The notes beneath the pieces are model-generated. The model made no database searches. It saw only the letters and a list, made by a program, of their open reading frames with translations, and was not told the DNA's origin. From the NCBI GenBank assembly GCA_019636275.1, contig JAHBXY010000095.1:1-35990 (forward strand): a stretch of 35,990 bases of DNA. The letters run 5' to 3'. Positions 10,806 through 19,182 of this stretch are shown here, one piece after another. Positions within the stretch are counted from its first letter, which is position 1; every line of letters starts with the position of its first letter. Source of the DNA: Planctomycetota bacterium. Lineage in GTDB: Bacteria; Planctomycetota; J058. The translations under genes were made by a program, and so were the position numbers.

Positions 10806-11444
10806 TCACGCCTCCTGGGTCACCTCCTCCCGCCACGCCGCGGCCTCGCCGAGCGCCGCCAGGGCGGCCCGGAACGCCTTCCGCGCCCGGTAGAGCCGCC
10901 CCCTCACCTGGGACTCGCTCTGGCCGAACATGTCACCGATCTCCCGGTAGGAGAGCTCCCCCCGGGCCTTGAGCAGGAGCACGGCGCGCTGCTCCTCGCC
11001 CAGCGCCGCGAGGGCCTGGTCGATGTGGACCCCGAGGGCCCGATCGGTCAGGACCTCCTCCGGCGCCTCCTCCTCCTCGCGCCGGTCCTGGAGGAACCGA
11101 CCCGAGTCGAACCGGCCCAGCCGGTCGAGCGAGCGCCGCTTGTTCTTGCAGCTGTTCACGGTGATCCGGAACAGCCAGGTCGAGAAGCGTGCGTCGCCGC
11201 GGAAGGCGGCCAGCTTGCGGAACACGCGCAGGAACACCTCCTGCGTCACGTCCTCGGCGTGCTGCTCGTCGCCGAGGAACCGTCGGGCGAAGCCGTAGAC
11301 CTTGCCCGAGTACTTCGAGTACAGCGCGAAGTGGCTGGCCCCCTCCCCGCGCTGGCAGGCCGCGATCAGGTCGCGGTCCTCGTCCTCGCCCTGCATGACC
11401 GGCGCGCCGGCCGGATCATCCACAACATTGTCGATGCGCTTCAT
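10806..11444 (-). CDS. ECF RNA polymerase sigma factor (212 aa)
   Basis: The ATG at 11444 follows a G-rich GGGGTGA. Region 2 (about residues 38-100) carries the usual signature (AEDVTQEVFLRVFRKLAAF, then FSTWLFRITVN). Region 4 (about 150-200) has the helix-turn-helix LSYREIGDMFGQSESQVRGR. Together these direct RNA polymerase to alternative promoters. A 30-residue acidic linker (REEEEAPEE) joins the two regions. No classical membrane anti-sigma gene follows; instead a 72-residue acidic protein lies downstream. The 117-bp gap upstream (11445-11561) is AT-richer than average and probably holds the promoter. Confidence 0.92.
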   Translation of the reverse strand: MKRIDNVVDDPAGAPVMQGEDEDRDLIAACQRGEGASHFALYSKYSGKVYGFARRFLGDEQHAEDVTQEVFLRVFRKLAAFRGDARFSTWLFRITVNSCKNKRRSLDRLGRFDSGRFLQDRREEEEAPEEVLTDRALGVHIDQALAALGEEQRAVLLLKARGELSYREIGDMFGQSESQVRGRLYRARKAFRAALAALGEAAAWREEVTQEA

Positions 11445-11561
11445 TCACCCCAACCCCCCGATCACGCCCCACCCCTGAGGCGAAATCGCTGGAAACATCA
11501 ACCCCAACCGGACGCTAGTCAGCGCCGGCGGGGATTTCAAGTTTGCTTGGTAACGAAAGGG

Positions 11562-13010
11562 TTATGCGGCGGGTCGCGCGCGGCGCTCGGCGAGCGAGCC
11601 GGCGCCGGCGACGAGGAAGCCGCAGGCGGCGAGGACGAGGAACGGCAGCGCCGCGAGCCGGCCGGTGTGGAGCGCCGCGGCGACGCCGACGACGGCGTAG
11701 GCGGCGAGCAGGAGCTCGAGCGACGCCCGGCGCGCGGCGGGCGCGGCGAGGTAGCGGCGCGCCGGCGCGTCGCCGCGCTTGGGCGTGCGCACGAAGGGGA
11801 CCTCGGCGCGGCGCGCGAGGCCGGCCGCGTAGGCCAGGGCGTTGGAGAGGCTCAGGCCCAGGCCCACGGCGAAGAGGAGCGGCACGAGCGCCAGCGCCTC
11901 GAGCCGCGCGCGCGCGCCGCGCTGCGCGACGACGTGGAACGCGGCCACGGGGAGCGCGGCGAGCGCCAGGAGCGCGGTGTGCGCGGCGACGAGGGCGTCG
12001 CCGCCCGGGCGGCCCAGCGCCACGAGCGGCACCATGAGCAGGGCCAGCGCCAGGGCCACCGCGTAGGAGGCGTTGAGGAGGAGCTGGCAGGTCGCCTCGA
12101 CGCGCGCCGCGAGCGCCACGCCGGGCGCGCGCCACACGGCGCCGAGGAGCTTGCGCGCCGTCTGCCCGGCGCCGCGGGTCCAGCGCGCCTGCTGCGTGCG
12201 CAGGGCGCCGACGCCCTCGGGGAGCTCGCCCGGGACGGCCACGTCGTCGAGGTAGAGGAAGCGCCAGCCGGCGAGCTGCGCGCGGAGCGACAGGTCGAGG
12301 TCCTCGGTGAGCGTGTCCGACTGCCAGCCGCCGGCGGCCTCGATCGCCGCGCGGCGGAACACCCCGGCCGTGCCGTTGAAGTTGAAGAAGCGCCCGCCGC
12401 GGCAGCGCGCGGCCTGCTCGACGCGGAAGTGCGCGTCGAGCGCCAGCGCCTGGACGCGCGTGAGCAGGTTCGCGCGCCGGTTGAGGTGCTCCCAGCGCGC
12501 CTGCACGAGGCCCAGCGCCGGGTCGGCGAAGCGCGGCGCCGTGCGGCGGAGGAAGTCGGGGGCGGGGACGAAGTCGGCGTCGAACACGGCCACGAGCTCG
12601 CCCTCGGCGCGGGCCAGGCCGTGCGCCAGGGCGCCTGCCTTGTAGCCGGCGCGGCCCTCGCGGCGCACGTGCTCGATCGCCAGGCCGGCGGCGCGGTGGT
12701 GGGCGACGCGGGCGGCGACGATCGCCGTCGTCTCGTCGGTCGAGTCGTCGAGGACCTGCACCTCGAGGCGGTCGCGCGGGTAGTCCAGCGCCGCCGCGGC
12801 GTCGACGGCGCGCGCGGCGACCGCCGCCTCGTCGAACAGCGGGACCTGCACGGTCACCCGAGGCCACTCGGCCGGCGGCGGCGGCGGGGGCGGCGGCGGC
12901 GGGCTCCGCCAGAGGACGACGAGGAGCGACAGCCGGTGCAGCCCGCCGAGCGCCAGGGCGGCGAGGGCGACGAGCGAGGCGCAGGTGACGGCGAACGCGG
13001 CTGGCTCCAC
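11562..13010 (-). CDS. Family 2 glycosyltransferase, cellulose/mannan synthase-like membrane protein (482 aa)
   Basis: The GTG at 13010 opens an N-terminal membrane helix and a run of ten prolines. The GT2 catalytic domain follows with all its key acidic motifs: DDSTDE (nucleotide-sugar binding), FDADF (metal), TEDLDLS (base) and QQARWTRG, a QxxRW acceptor motif. Four or more membrane helices make up the C-terminal half. This order is typical of processive beta-glycan synthases of the CslA/cellulose-synthase type, which polymerise sugars at the cytoplasmic membrane and export the chain. The product polymer cannot be told from sequence. No c-di-GMP-binding PilZ domain is seen. The start is only moderately supported, since no strong ribosome-binding site precedes it. 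Confidence 0.9.
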   Translation of the reverse strand: MEPAAFAVTCASLVALAALALGGLHRLSLLVVLWRSPPPPPPPPPPAEWPRVTVQVPLFDEAAVAARAVDAAAALDYPRDRLEVQVLDDSTDETTAIVAARVAHHRAAGLAIEHVRREGRAGYKAGALAHGLARAEGELVAVFDADFVPAPDFLRRTAPRFADPALGLVQARWEHLNRRANLLTRVQALALDAHFRVEQAARCRGGRFFNFNGTAGVFRRAAIEAAGGWQSDTLTEDLDLSLRAQLAGWRFLYLDDVAVPGELPEGVGALRTQQARWTRGAGQTARKLLGAVWRAPGVALAARVEATCQLLLNASYAVALALALLMVPLVALGRPGGDALVAAHTALLALAALPVAAFHVVAQRGARARLEALALVPLLFAVGLGLSLSNALAYAAGLARRAEVPFVRTPKRGDAPARRYLAAPAARRASLELLLAAYAVVGVAAALHTGRLAALPFLVLAACGFLVAGAGSLAERRARPAA

Positions 13011-13096
13011 GTCAGGCCCAGTCTGCGAGGGGCGCCCGAGCCGAGGGCGGAAGGCGACGGACCCGGCATCCGCGGCCGCAGCCGTCGATCACACGA

Positions 13097-14089
13097 CTAA
13101 CGCGGGTCGCTCTCGTAGAGGACCTGCTCCTCGCCGTCGACCCACACGGTGATGCGGCTCACGGCGCGGCGCATGGGGATGAGCCGCGCCAGGGCGAGGT
13201 CCCAGTCGCGCTCGGCCCCGCCGTTCACGGGCCGCGTGTGCGGGCCGCTCGGCTGGCGGGCGGTGAAGCGCGCCGGGGCGCCGGTCGCGGGCAGCGGACC
13301 GTTGGGGCGAGGGGCGGGGCCAGTGGGGCCGGTGGGGCCGCGGTGCTGGCTCGTGACGCGCGGGCCACCGCCGGCAGGGGCCGGCCCCGGGGGCCGCGGG
13401 GGGCCGCCGTCGCCGGGGCGGCGCAAGGCCTGCGAGAGCGGGTTGCGCCGCACCTGCTGCGACGTGGTGCGCGCCGGCGGCCGGGCCGACTCGACGATCA
13501 CGCCGCCGCGGTCGGGCGGCTGGACCGTGGCCCGGTCGAGCGCGCCGGCCGAGACGGTCATGCCGCGGCAGGTCGCGTCGGAGAAGTCGGCGGCCGTGAG
13601 GACGGCCTGGCGCAGGTCGGCGCCGTCGAGGGCCGCGCCGGAGAGGAAGGCGTCGCGGCAGGAGGCGCCGGTCAGGTTGGCGTTGGTGAGCGTCGCGCCG
13701 TCGAGCATGGCCCCGTCGAGCAGCGCCCCGCGCAGGTTCGCGCCGGTGAGGTCGGTGTTCGACAGGTAGGCGCCGCGCAGGTCGGCGCCCTCGAGGTTGG
13801 CGCCCGTGAGCAGGGCGTCGCGGACGTCCGCCTTCTGCAGGCGGCAGCGCCCCAGGTTGGCGCCGGTGAGGTCGACGGCGTAGAGGTTCACCTCGTCGAG
13901 CTGCTGGCCGACGAGCGGCACGAAGCGCAGGTCGAGCCCGTCGCGGACCTCGGAGGTGCCCTCGAGCTCCTCCAGGATCGCCGGCAGGCTCAACCCGCCC
14001 TCGTTGCGCAGGTCCTGGAGCACCCGCTGGAGGACCTGGCGGCCGACCGGCGTGCTCCAGCGGGTCTCGAGGCGTTCGGACGAGGTCAC
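13097..14089 (-). CDS. Pentapeptide-repeat protein with Pro-rich linker
   Basis: The N-terminal about 55 residues are helical. Residues about 65-185 are tandem A(D/N)LxX pentapeptides (TGANLGRCRLQKADVRDALL and on), which fold into a right-handed quadrilateral beta-helix. A Pro/Gly/Arg-rich disordered linker follows (about 200-290), then a short conserved-looking C-terminal domain (DWDLALARLIPMRRAVSRIT..., VWVDGEEQVLYES). Pentapeptide-repeat proteins serve as interaction scaffolds, and some mimic DNA to bind gyrase; nothing here identifies a partner. I chose GTG 14089 (VTSSERLETRW). A TTG at 14125, 9 bases after the upstream stop, would add 12 residues. Neither has a clear ribosome-binding site. 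Confidence 0.82.
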   Translation of the reverse strand: MTSSERLETRWSTPVGRQVLQRVLQDLRNEGGLSLPAILEELEGTSEVRDGLDLRFVPLVGQQLDEVNLYAVDLTGANLGRCRLQKADVRDALLTGANLEGADLRGAYLSNTDLTGANLRGALLDGAMLDGATLTNANLTGASCRDAFLSGAALDGADLRQAVLTAADFSDATCRGMTVSAGALDRATVQPPDRGGVIVESARPPARTTSQQVRRNPLSQALRRPGDGGPPRPPGPAPAGGGPRVTSQHRGPTGPTGPAPRPNGPLPATGAPARFTARQPSGPHTRPVNGGAERDWDLALARLIPMRRAVSRITVWVDGEEQVLYESDPR

Positions 14090-14134
14090 CCGGGAAAGGA
14101 TAAGCTCAGGCGACGCATGGGACAAGGCGGCCGG

Positions 14135-15085
14135 TCAGCGGAGCTCGGCCGGCAGGCGGTCGCGGCGCGAGTCCTCGCGGCGCGCCTCGCCGCCCGGCAG
14201 GCGCAGCCGGACCCACAGCGCGCCCGCCTCGGCGCCGACCTCGTCGAGGACCTCGCCCCCGCGCGGCAGCGCCTGGCCGACCTTCAGGCGCAGGCGGGTC
14301 GTCTCGAAGCGCCGCGCGCCGCGGTCCCACCGGTGGACGACGACGTAGGCGCTCCCGGCGTCCGGGCGGAGCGGGTCCGCGTCCACCGACAGCGGCACGA
14401 CGTAGAGCTCGGGCGGGGCCTCGACCTCCGGCGAGGGCGCGCTCTCGCGGCGGACGAGCGCCGGATCGAGGGCCTGAAACGTCCCCGCGGCGCGGGCGGC
14501 GCGCACGGCGAGGTCGTCCTCGTCGGGGCGGGCCAGGGTGACCAGGCGGTAGGCGTAGCGCGCGCCGGGGACGACGTCGTCGTCGACGACCTCGCCGGCG
14601 GCGGGTCCGAGCGCCTCCCACGCGCCGCCGTCGCGGCGCCGCTCGACCGCGGCCTCGACGAGGACGTGCGCCGTCGCGCCGGGCGCCCAGCGCACGGTGA
14701 CGCGACCGCGCTCGACCGTCGCCGTCACCTCGTCCGCCGCCTCGTGGCGGAACGGCGGCGGCTTGGGCCGGGCGACGAGGTCGAACAGGAGCGCCGGCCG
14801 GCGGTGAACGACCCAGGCGGGCCAGAGCGCCGGGGCCTCCGGCGCCGCGAGCAGCCGGGCGCGCAGGGCGTCGGCCCACCCCGGGGCGCGCGGCGACGCG
14901 ACCCGCGGCCCGGCGGCGAAGTGGGCCTCGACGACCGCGAGCGCGCGCTCGAGGTCGCGGCGCGCCGCCTCGTCGGGCGCGCGGTCGGCCAGCCCGGCCG
15001 CGGCTCCCGTGAGCCACAGGGCGCAGGCGCCGAGGATCAGCTTGTCGAAGACGCGGAAGGGCGAGACCCGGTCGAGGAGGGGCAT
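14135..15085 (-). CDS. Membrane-anchored protein of unknown function with Fn3-like domain (316 aa)
   Basis: The ATG at 15085 has GGAG about 9 bases upstream. One membrane helix near the N-terminus (LILGACALWLTGAAAG) anchors an extracytoplasmic portion. Residues about 115-185 look like a fibronectin-type-III fold (VTVRWAPGATAHVLVEAAVE, GARYAYRLVTLARP). The C-terminal about 80 residues form a beta-rich domain (ETTRLRLKVGQALPRGGE, GALWVRLRLPGG). I do not recognise the family. The pentapeptide-repeat gene follows closely on the same strand, so the two may be co-transcribed. It could be part of an envelope or pilus-related complex, given pilT nearby, but that is weak inference. Confidence 0.75.
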   Translation of the reverse strand: MPLLDRVSPFRVFDKLILGACALWLTGAAAGLADRAPDEAARRDLERALAVVEAHFAAGPRVASPRAPGWADALRARLLAAPEAPALWPAWVVHRRPALLFDLVARPKPPPFRHEAADEVTATVERGRVTVRWAPGATAHVLVEAAVERRRDGGAWEALGPAAGEVVDDDVVPGARYAYRLVTLARPDEDDLAVRAARAAGTFQALDPALVRRESAPSPEVEAPPELYVVPLSVDADPLRPDAGSAYVVVHRWDRGARRFETTRLRLKVGQALPRGGEVLDEVGAEAGALWVRLRLPGGEARREDSRRDRLPAELR

Positions 15086-15266
15086 GCGGGCGCTCCGGCG
15101 GGGCCGCCTCTCGCGCGCGCGACGGCGAGGACGACCACGCAGGTTCGACCCCGCCCGGCGCGAGGCTCACGGGCCGGCGCGAGGGTGACGAGGCGCTGAC
15201 GAGCGGGTGACGCGCCGCTCCGACCCGGTTCCTGGAGGGTCACCCCGGAGAAGCGCCGCCCGAGCC

Positions 15267-15716
15267 TCAGCCCCGGCGGGGATCGGGCATCGGCGCGAGC
15301 TTGACCTCTTCCTCGCGCCCCGCGTTGAGGAGGAGCAGCACGGCGTGCTCGACGCGGAAGCTGCCCTCGCGCCGCTCGCGGCCGTCGCGGTCGATCCGCA
15401 GGGTCTCGCCGCGCGGCGACACGCGGCCGATCAGCTTGAAGTCGCTGTCGTAGATGAAGTGGACGAGCCCCTCTTCGCGGTGCTCGAAGTCGACCCGCGC
15501 GCTCTTCACGTAGCCGCGGACGCGCGGCCGGGGCACGCCCACGAGGACGCGGCGCCACGACACGGGCTCCGCGCGGTCGAAGCGCGAGAACTCCTGCACG
15601 TTGCGCGAGCCGATCCGGTCGGGGTGCCCGGTGCGCGTGCCCGCGCAGCCGGCGGCGGCGACGAGGGCGAGCGCCAGGCCGGCCAGGCGGAGGGTCGTGC
15701 TCGTGACGGGCGTCAT
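15267..15716 (-). CDS. Small lipoprotein of unknown function (149 aa)
   Basis: The ATG at 15716 starts a lipoprotein signal (MTPVTSTTLRLAGLALALVA then AAGC). The mature part is 125 residues and beta-rich, with VSWRRVLVGVPRPRVRGYVK and IYDSDFKLIGRVSPRGETLR. A strand/hydrophobic segment (VEHAVLLLLNAG) precedes a charged tail. I do not recognise a named domain. The gene is divergent from pilT, so the 132-bp intergenic stretch (15717-15848) probably contains promoters for both. Confidence 0.78.
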   Translation of the reverse strand: MTPVTSTTLRLAGLALALVAAAGCAGTRTGHPDRIGSRNVQEFSRFDRAEPVSWRRVLVGVPRPRVRGYVKSARVDFEHREEGLVHFIYDSDFKLIGRVSPRGETLRIDRDGRERREGSFRVEHAVLLLLNAGREEEVKLAPMPDPRRG

Positions 15717-15797
15717 GGGGGTGGTCCTGGGGGAGCGCGCGATGGCCGGCCATGGTAACGCCCGCGCGGGGGCCGGCGCCACGGTGCGACGGGGGCG

Positions 15798-15827
15798 TTG
15801 GCGGCGCGGCGCGCCCTCCCCTATCCT
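15798..15827 (+). promoter_or_regulatory. Candidate pilT promoter
   Basis: TTGGCG (15798-15803), an 18-base spacer and TATCCT (15822-15827) give four of six matches at each box of the sigma-70 consensus. Transcription would begin close upstream of the GGAGGG ribosome-binding site and the GTG at 15849. Confidence 0.4.
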
Positions 15828-15848
15828 CTTGCTCCGCGGAGGGCAGGC

Positions 15849-17021
15849 GTGGCCGAACCCAGGGACGAGACCGACGGCAAGGGGCTGAGCCAGCGGATCA
15901 AGCCGCCCGACCCCGAGGGCAGCCTCAAGGAGCTCGAGCGCCTGCTCAAGCTCATGAACAAGTACCAGGCCTCCGACCTGCACCTGAAGGTGGGCAACCC
16001 GCCGATCCTGCGCGTGCAGGGCAAGGTGCGCTACTTCGACGCCGAGCCGCTCGACGGGCCGACGATCGAGGCCATGCTCATGGAGATCCTCACGCCCGCG
16101 CAGCGCGAGACGATCTCGCGCCTCGAGGACCTCGACTTCGCCCACTCGGTGCCCAAGGTCGGCCGCTACCGGATCAACGCGTTCCGCCAGCGCGGGTCGG
16201 TGTCGCTGGCGATCCGCCGCGTGAACACGGAGATCCCCAGCTTCGAGCAGCTCAACCTCGCCGCCGAGACCATGCGCAAGATCGCCGGCCACCGGCAGGG
16301 GCTCGTGATCGTGGCCGGCGTCACCGGCAGCGGGAAGTCGACGACGCTGGCGGCCATGATCGAGTTCATCAACTCGTCGCGGCGCTGCCACATCGTCACG
16401 ATCGAGGACCCGATCGAGTACCTCTACAAGGACAAGAAGGCCTTCGTCAACCAGCGCGAGGTGGGGATCGACGTGGGCTCGTTCCCGGCGGCGCTGAAGA
16501 GCGTCGTGCGCCAGGACCCCGACGTGATCCTGATCGGGGAGATGCGCGACCGCGAGACGTTCGAGACGGCGCTCACGGCGTCGGAGACCGGGCACCTGGT
16601 GTTCGGGACGCTCCACTCGTCGACCGTGTCGCAGACGATCGGCCGCGTGATCGACATGTTCCCGGCCGAGCGCGAGCGGCAGCTCCGCACGTCGCTGGCC
16701 TTCAACCTCAGGGCGGTGATCTGCCAGAAGATCCTCCCGGCGTCGAAGGACGAGGTGGGCCTCGTCCCGGCGCAGGAGATCCTGGTCGTGAACCCGACCG
16801 TCCAGAAGCTCATCCAGGACGGCGAGGACAAGAAGCTCGAGCTGATCATCCGCGGCGGCAAGGAGGACGGCATGCAGGACTTCAACCAGGCGCTCATGAA
16901 CCTGGTGGCGAAGGGCCTGATCGCCGAGAAGACCGCCCTCGAGGCCAGCCACAACCCCGAGCAGCTGACGATGAACCTGAAGGGGATCTTCCTCGGCGAC
17001 GACCGGAAGATCGTCAAGTAG
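15849..17021 (+). CDS. pilT: Type IV pilus retraction ATPase PilT
   Basis: The GTG at 15849 follows GGAGGG with a 5-base gap, giving 390 residues, close to the family size. PilT hexamers hydrolyse ATP on the cytoplasmic side to depolymerise type IV pili, powering twitching and DNA uptake. The N-terminal PAS-like domain contains SDLHLKVGNPP. The ATPase core has Walker A GVTGSGKST, an Asp box (HIVTIEDPIEYLY), Walker B ILIGEMRD and the His box (TGHLVFGTLHSS). A 40-residue N-terminal extension is charged. The C-terminal AIRAG-type motif that retraction ATPases usually carry is not obvious here, so retraction rather than another PilT-like role is inferred. No other pilus genes are in the window. 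Confidence 0.95.
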   Translation: MAEPRDETDGKGLSQRIKPPDPEGSLKELERLLKLMNKYQASDLHLKVGNPPILRVQGKVRYFDAEPLDGPTIEAMLMEILTPAQRETISRLEDLDFAHSVPKVGRYRINAFRQRGSVSLAIRRVNTEIPSFEQLNLAAETMRKIAGHRQGLVIVAGVTGSGKSTTLAAMIEFINSSRRCHIVTIEDPIEYLYKDKKAFVNQREVGIDVGSFPAALKSVVRQDPDVILIGEMRDRETFETALTASETGHLVFGTLHSSTVSQTIGRVIDMFPAERERQLRTSLAFNLRAVICQKILPASKDEVGLVPAQEILVVNPTVQKLIQDGEDKKLELIIRGGKEDGMQDFNQALMNLVAKGLIAEKTALEASHNPEQLTMNLKGIFLGDDRKIVK

Positions 17022-17468
17022 CTACTCGAGCTCGAGCTCGGGCTCCTTCAGCGCGGCGGCCGTCTTCGAGATCGTGAAGCGCCGGGCCATGATCGGCACG
17101 TCGTCGCAGATCACCTCGAAGGTGTACTGCCCGAAGTGCGGGAAGACGAAGCCGCGGATCTCGAACACGAGGTCGACGACGGCCTGCGGGTTGTCGGCCG
17201 GGAAGTCGACCACGCCGCCGAGGCGCAGCAGGTCGTTCTCGTACTCCGGGTCGTAGCAGAGCCGGAGCGCGATCGGCACGGGGCCGCGCCCGCCGGTGAA
17301 GGCGGCGAAGGCGCACATCTTGTCGTGCCGCACCGGGACCGTGGACGAGAGGATCCCGTTGAACATGTTGATCAGGGACTTGTTGCGCGAGCGCACGTCC
17401 TCGATCACGGCGTCGCACAGGACGAGCGCCAGGCACTGCGGCGCGACGTGGTTCAGCTTGCTGGCCAT
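17022..17468 (-). CDS. Conserved hypothetical protein, DUF6941-like (148 aa)
   Basis: The ATG at 17468 follows CGGAG. The 148-residue product looks like a compact beta-sandwich (QCLALVLCDAVIEDVRSRNK, FVFPHFGQYTFEVICDDVPI), resembling the DUF6941 family of unknown function. It has no signal peptide or membrane helix, so it is probably cytoplasmic. Its TAG stop abuts the TAG stop of convergent pilT with no base between them (TAGCTA at 17019-17024). The last codons encode alternating Glu-Leu. Confidence 0.75.
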   Translation of the reverse strand: MASKLNHVAPQCLALVLCDAVIEDVRSRNKSLINMFNGILSSTVPVRHDKMCAFAAFTGGRGPVPIALRLCYDPEYENDLLRLGGVVDFPADNPQAVVDLVFEIRGFVFPHFGQYTFEVICDDVPIMARRFTISKTAAALKEPELELE

Positions 17469-17612
17469 TCATCTCCGAGGCTACACCCTCGCGCGCGGGA
17501 CCGCCCGGGGGGATCGCGAGCAGGCGCCCGTGGCGCCGCGCCAGGCGTTTCCGCGGAAGAGGTTCGACGGCCGCGGGTCGCGCGCGTCCCGCGCGCTGAC
17601 GGCGACGCCCGG

Positions 17613-17900
17613 CTACTCCGGCGGGCGCGGGCGGCTGCGCAGGAGCTCGAGCCCCTTCGCCCCGTGCTCGCGGATCAGCGCCAGCGCCTGCGGGCCGTGG
17701 ACCTTCACCAGCGCCAGCACCTCGGCGCCGTGCTTCTTCGTCAGCTCGAGCACCTCGGGGCCGTGCTTCTTGACCAGCTCGACCGCCTCCGGGCCGTGCT
17801 CCTTCACGAGGCGCGCCGTCTCGGCGCCGGCGGCCTTGAGGGCGTCCAGGGCGGCGGGCCCGTGCTTCTTCACCTTCGCGAGCAGGTCATCGAGGTCCAT
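17613..17900 (-). CDS. Small 11-residue-repeat helical protein (95 aa)
   Basis: The ATG at 17900 opens MDLDDLLAKVKKHGP. The rest is a set of 11-residue repeats of the form L(V/T/I)K(K/E/V)HG(P/A)E(A/V)(V/L)E, for example LVKEHGPEAVE, LVKKHGPEVLE, LTKKHGAEVLA, LVKVHGPQALA, LIREHGAKGLE. Hydrophobic residues recur with helical spacing and each unit carries a conserved His-Gly. No signal peptide is seen. An amphipathic rod or a shallow alpha-solenoid is likely. The function is unknown. The ribosome-binding site is poor. The gene is divergent from the ECF sigma gene at 18013, sharing a 112-bp promoter region. Confidence 0.75.
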   Translation of the reverse strand: MDLDDLLAKVKKHGPAALDALKAAGAETARLVKEHGPEAVELVKKHGPEVLELTKKHGAEVLALVKVHGPQALALIREHGAKGLELLRSRPRPPE

Positions 17901-18012
17901 GTCGCGATTGAAGCCCTGCCCGGCGATCCGCGCAAGTCGCGCTGGCGCCGCGAGCTGGGCGGGAGGTAGGCTCTCGTTTCGGCCGCGCCCGGCGGCGCCG
18001 TAGGAGAGGGAG

Positions 18013-18615
18013 ATGGCCCTGCCCGCCGCCGCCGCCAGCCTCGACCGCGCGAGCGACCGCGAGCTCGTGGCCAGGTGCCTGGCGGCGGGGGCGGGCTACG
18101 ACGCGGCGTTCGATGAGATCTACCGGCGGCACGCCGACCGGGTGTTCGGCTTCCTGCTCAAGCTCACGCGCTCGCGCGAGGCGGCGGAGGACGCCCTGCA
18201 GGAGACGTTCGTGCGCGTGCACCGGAGCCTCGAGCGGTTCGACCCGGGGCGCGACCTGCTGGTGTGGCTGCTGCAGATCGCCCGCTACGTGGCGATCGAC
18301 GCCTTCCGCGTGGAGCGCAAGGTCAAGCGGCTCGAGGCGGCCGTGTCGGGCGAGCGGCCCGAGCCGGTCCGCGACGACCCGGCGGGGGCCGCCGCCGAGC
18401 ACGAGCGCGCCGCCGTGGTGAACGAGGTGCTCGACGGCCTGTCGATCGACGACCGGGCGCTCCTCGTCCTGCGCCACTACCACGGGCTCACCTTCCAGGC
18501 GATCGGCGAGGTCGCCGACTGCTCGGCGCGCACGGCGCAGAATCGCGTCGAGGCGGCCGCGCGCCGCTTCCAGCTCGCCCTGCAGGCCCGGCGCGGCGAG
18601 GAGGGCGGCGCGTGA
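18013..18615 (+). CDS. ECF RNA polymerase sigma factor (200 aa)
   Basis: The ATG at 18013 follows GGAGAGGGAG. Region 2 (about residues 30-100) contains REAAEDALQETFVRVHRSLE and LLVWLLQIARYVAIDAFR. Region 4 (about 140-190) has the helix-turn-helix around LTFQAIGEVADCSARTAQNR. It directs transcription of a regulon and is probably held inactive by the membrane protein encoded next. Its stop overlaps the GTG of that gene by four bases (GTGA at 18612-18615), the usual arrangement for a sigma/anti-sigma pair. Confidence 0.93.
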   Translation: MALPAAAASLDRASDRELVARCLAAGAGYDAAFDEIYRRHADRVFGFLLKLTRSREAAEDALQETFVRVHRSLERFDPGRDLLVWLLQIARYVAIDAFRVERKVKRLEAAVSGERPEPVRDDPAGAAAEHERAAVVNEVLDGLSIDDRALLVLRHYHGLTFQAIGEVADCSARTAQNRVEAAARRFQLALQARRGEEGGA

Positions 18616-19181
18616 GCGCGTGCGACGCCGTCCGCGAGCTGCTCTGCGCGCACGCCCTGGGCGCGCTCGAGGACGCCCAGGCGAGCCTCGTGCGCGAGCA
18701 CCTCGGCGAGTGCGACCCCTGCCGCGCGGCCGAGGGCGACGCGCGCGCCGACGTGGCCCTGCTGGAGGCGCCGCCGGTGGCCCCGCCGCCGCAGGCCTTC
18801 GCCCGGATCCGCGCGCGGATCGCCGCCGCGCAGGCGGGCGACGAGCCGGTGCGCGCCGCCGAGCCCGACGCGCAGGCGCTGATCGCGCTCTCGTGCAGCT
18901 TCTGCCGCGGGGCGCTCGTGCGCGTCGACGCGGTCTACTGCGCCTCGTGCCTGGCCCCGCACCACCCCGAGTGCTGGCGCGAGTACGGGCGCTGCAGCGT
19001 CATGGGCTGCGGCGAGCCGCGCGTCGTGCGCCCGAGCGAGCGGCCCGAGGTCGCCCCGGCGCCGGTGGCCGTCGTCCCGGGCGACAAATCCCTCGACCCG
19101 GACCGGCGGCGGCGCCGCTGGTCGCGCTGGCTGGGCGGCGTGGGCCTGCTCGTCGGCGGCGGCCTGGCCGCCGCGGCGGCG
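18612..19181 (+). CDS. Anti-sigma factor, zinc-finger and RING-like N-terminal part with membrane helix
   Basis: The GTG at 18612 overlaps the sigma gene stop. Residues about 1-50 form a zinc-binding anti-sigma domain: a Cys followed by LLCAHALGALEDAQ and then HLGECDPC, the H-x3-C-x2-C signature. Residues about 95-135 form a second Cys/His cluster (CSFCRGALVRVDAVYC, CLAPHHPECW, CSVMGC) like the prokaryotic RING-finger proteins of planctomycetes. A basic stretch (RRRRRWSRW) leads into a membrane helix (LGGVGLLVGGGLAAAAA). At 19182 the frame must shift by one base to continue into the large extracytoplasmic part. Without the shift the frame becomes arginine-rich and is not convincing as protein. 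Confidence 0.85.
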
Positions 19182-19182
19182 C

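Noticed and set aside
9404..15758. Several 180-880-residue plus-strand open frames opposite the NYN, sigma, glycosyltransferase, pentapeptide and lipoprotein genes
   Set aside because: Composition is repetitive Arg/Gln/Glu/Ala with no recognisable domain, and each is the antisense of a well-supported minus-strand gene.
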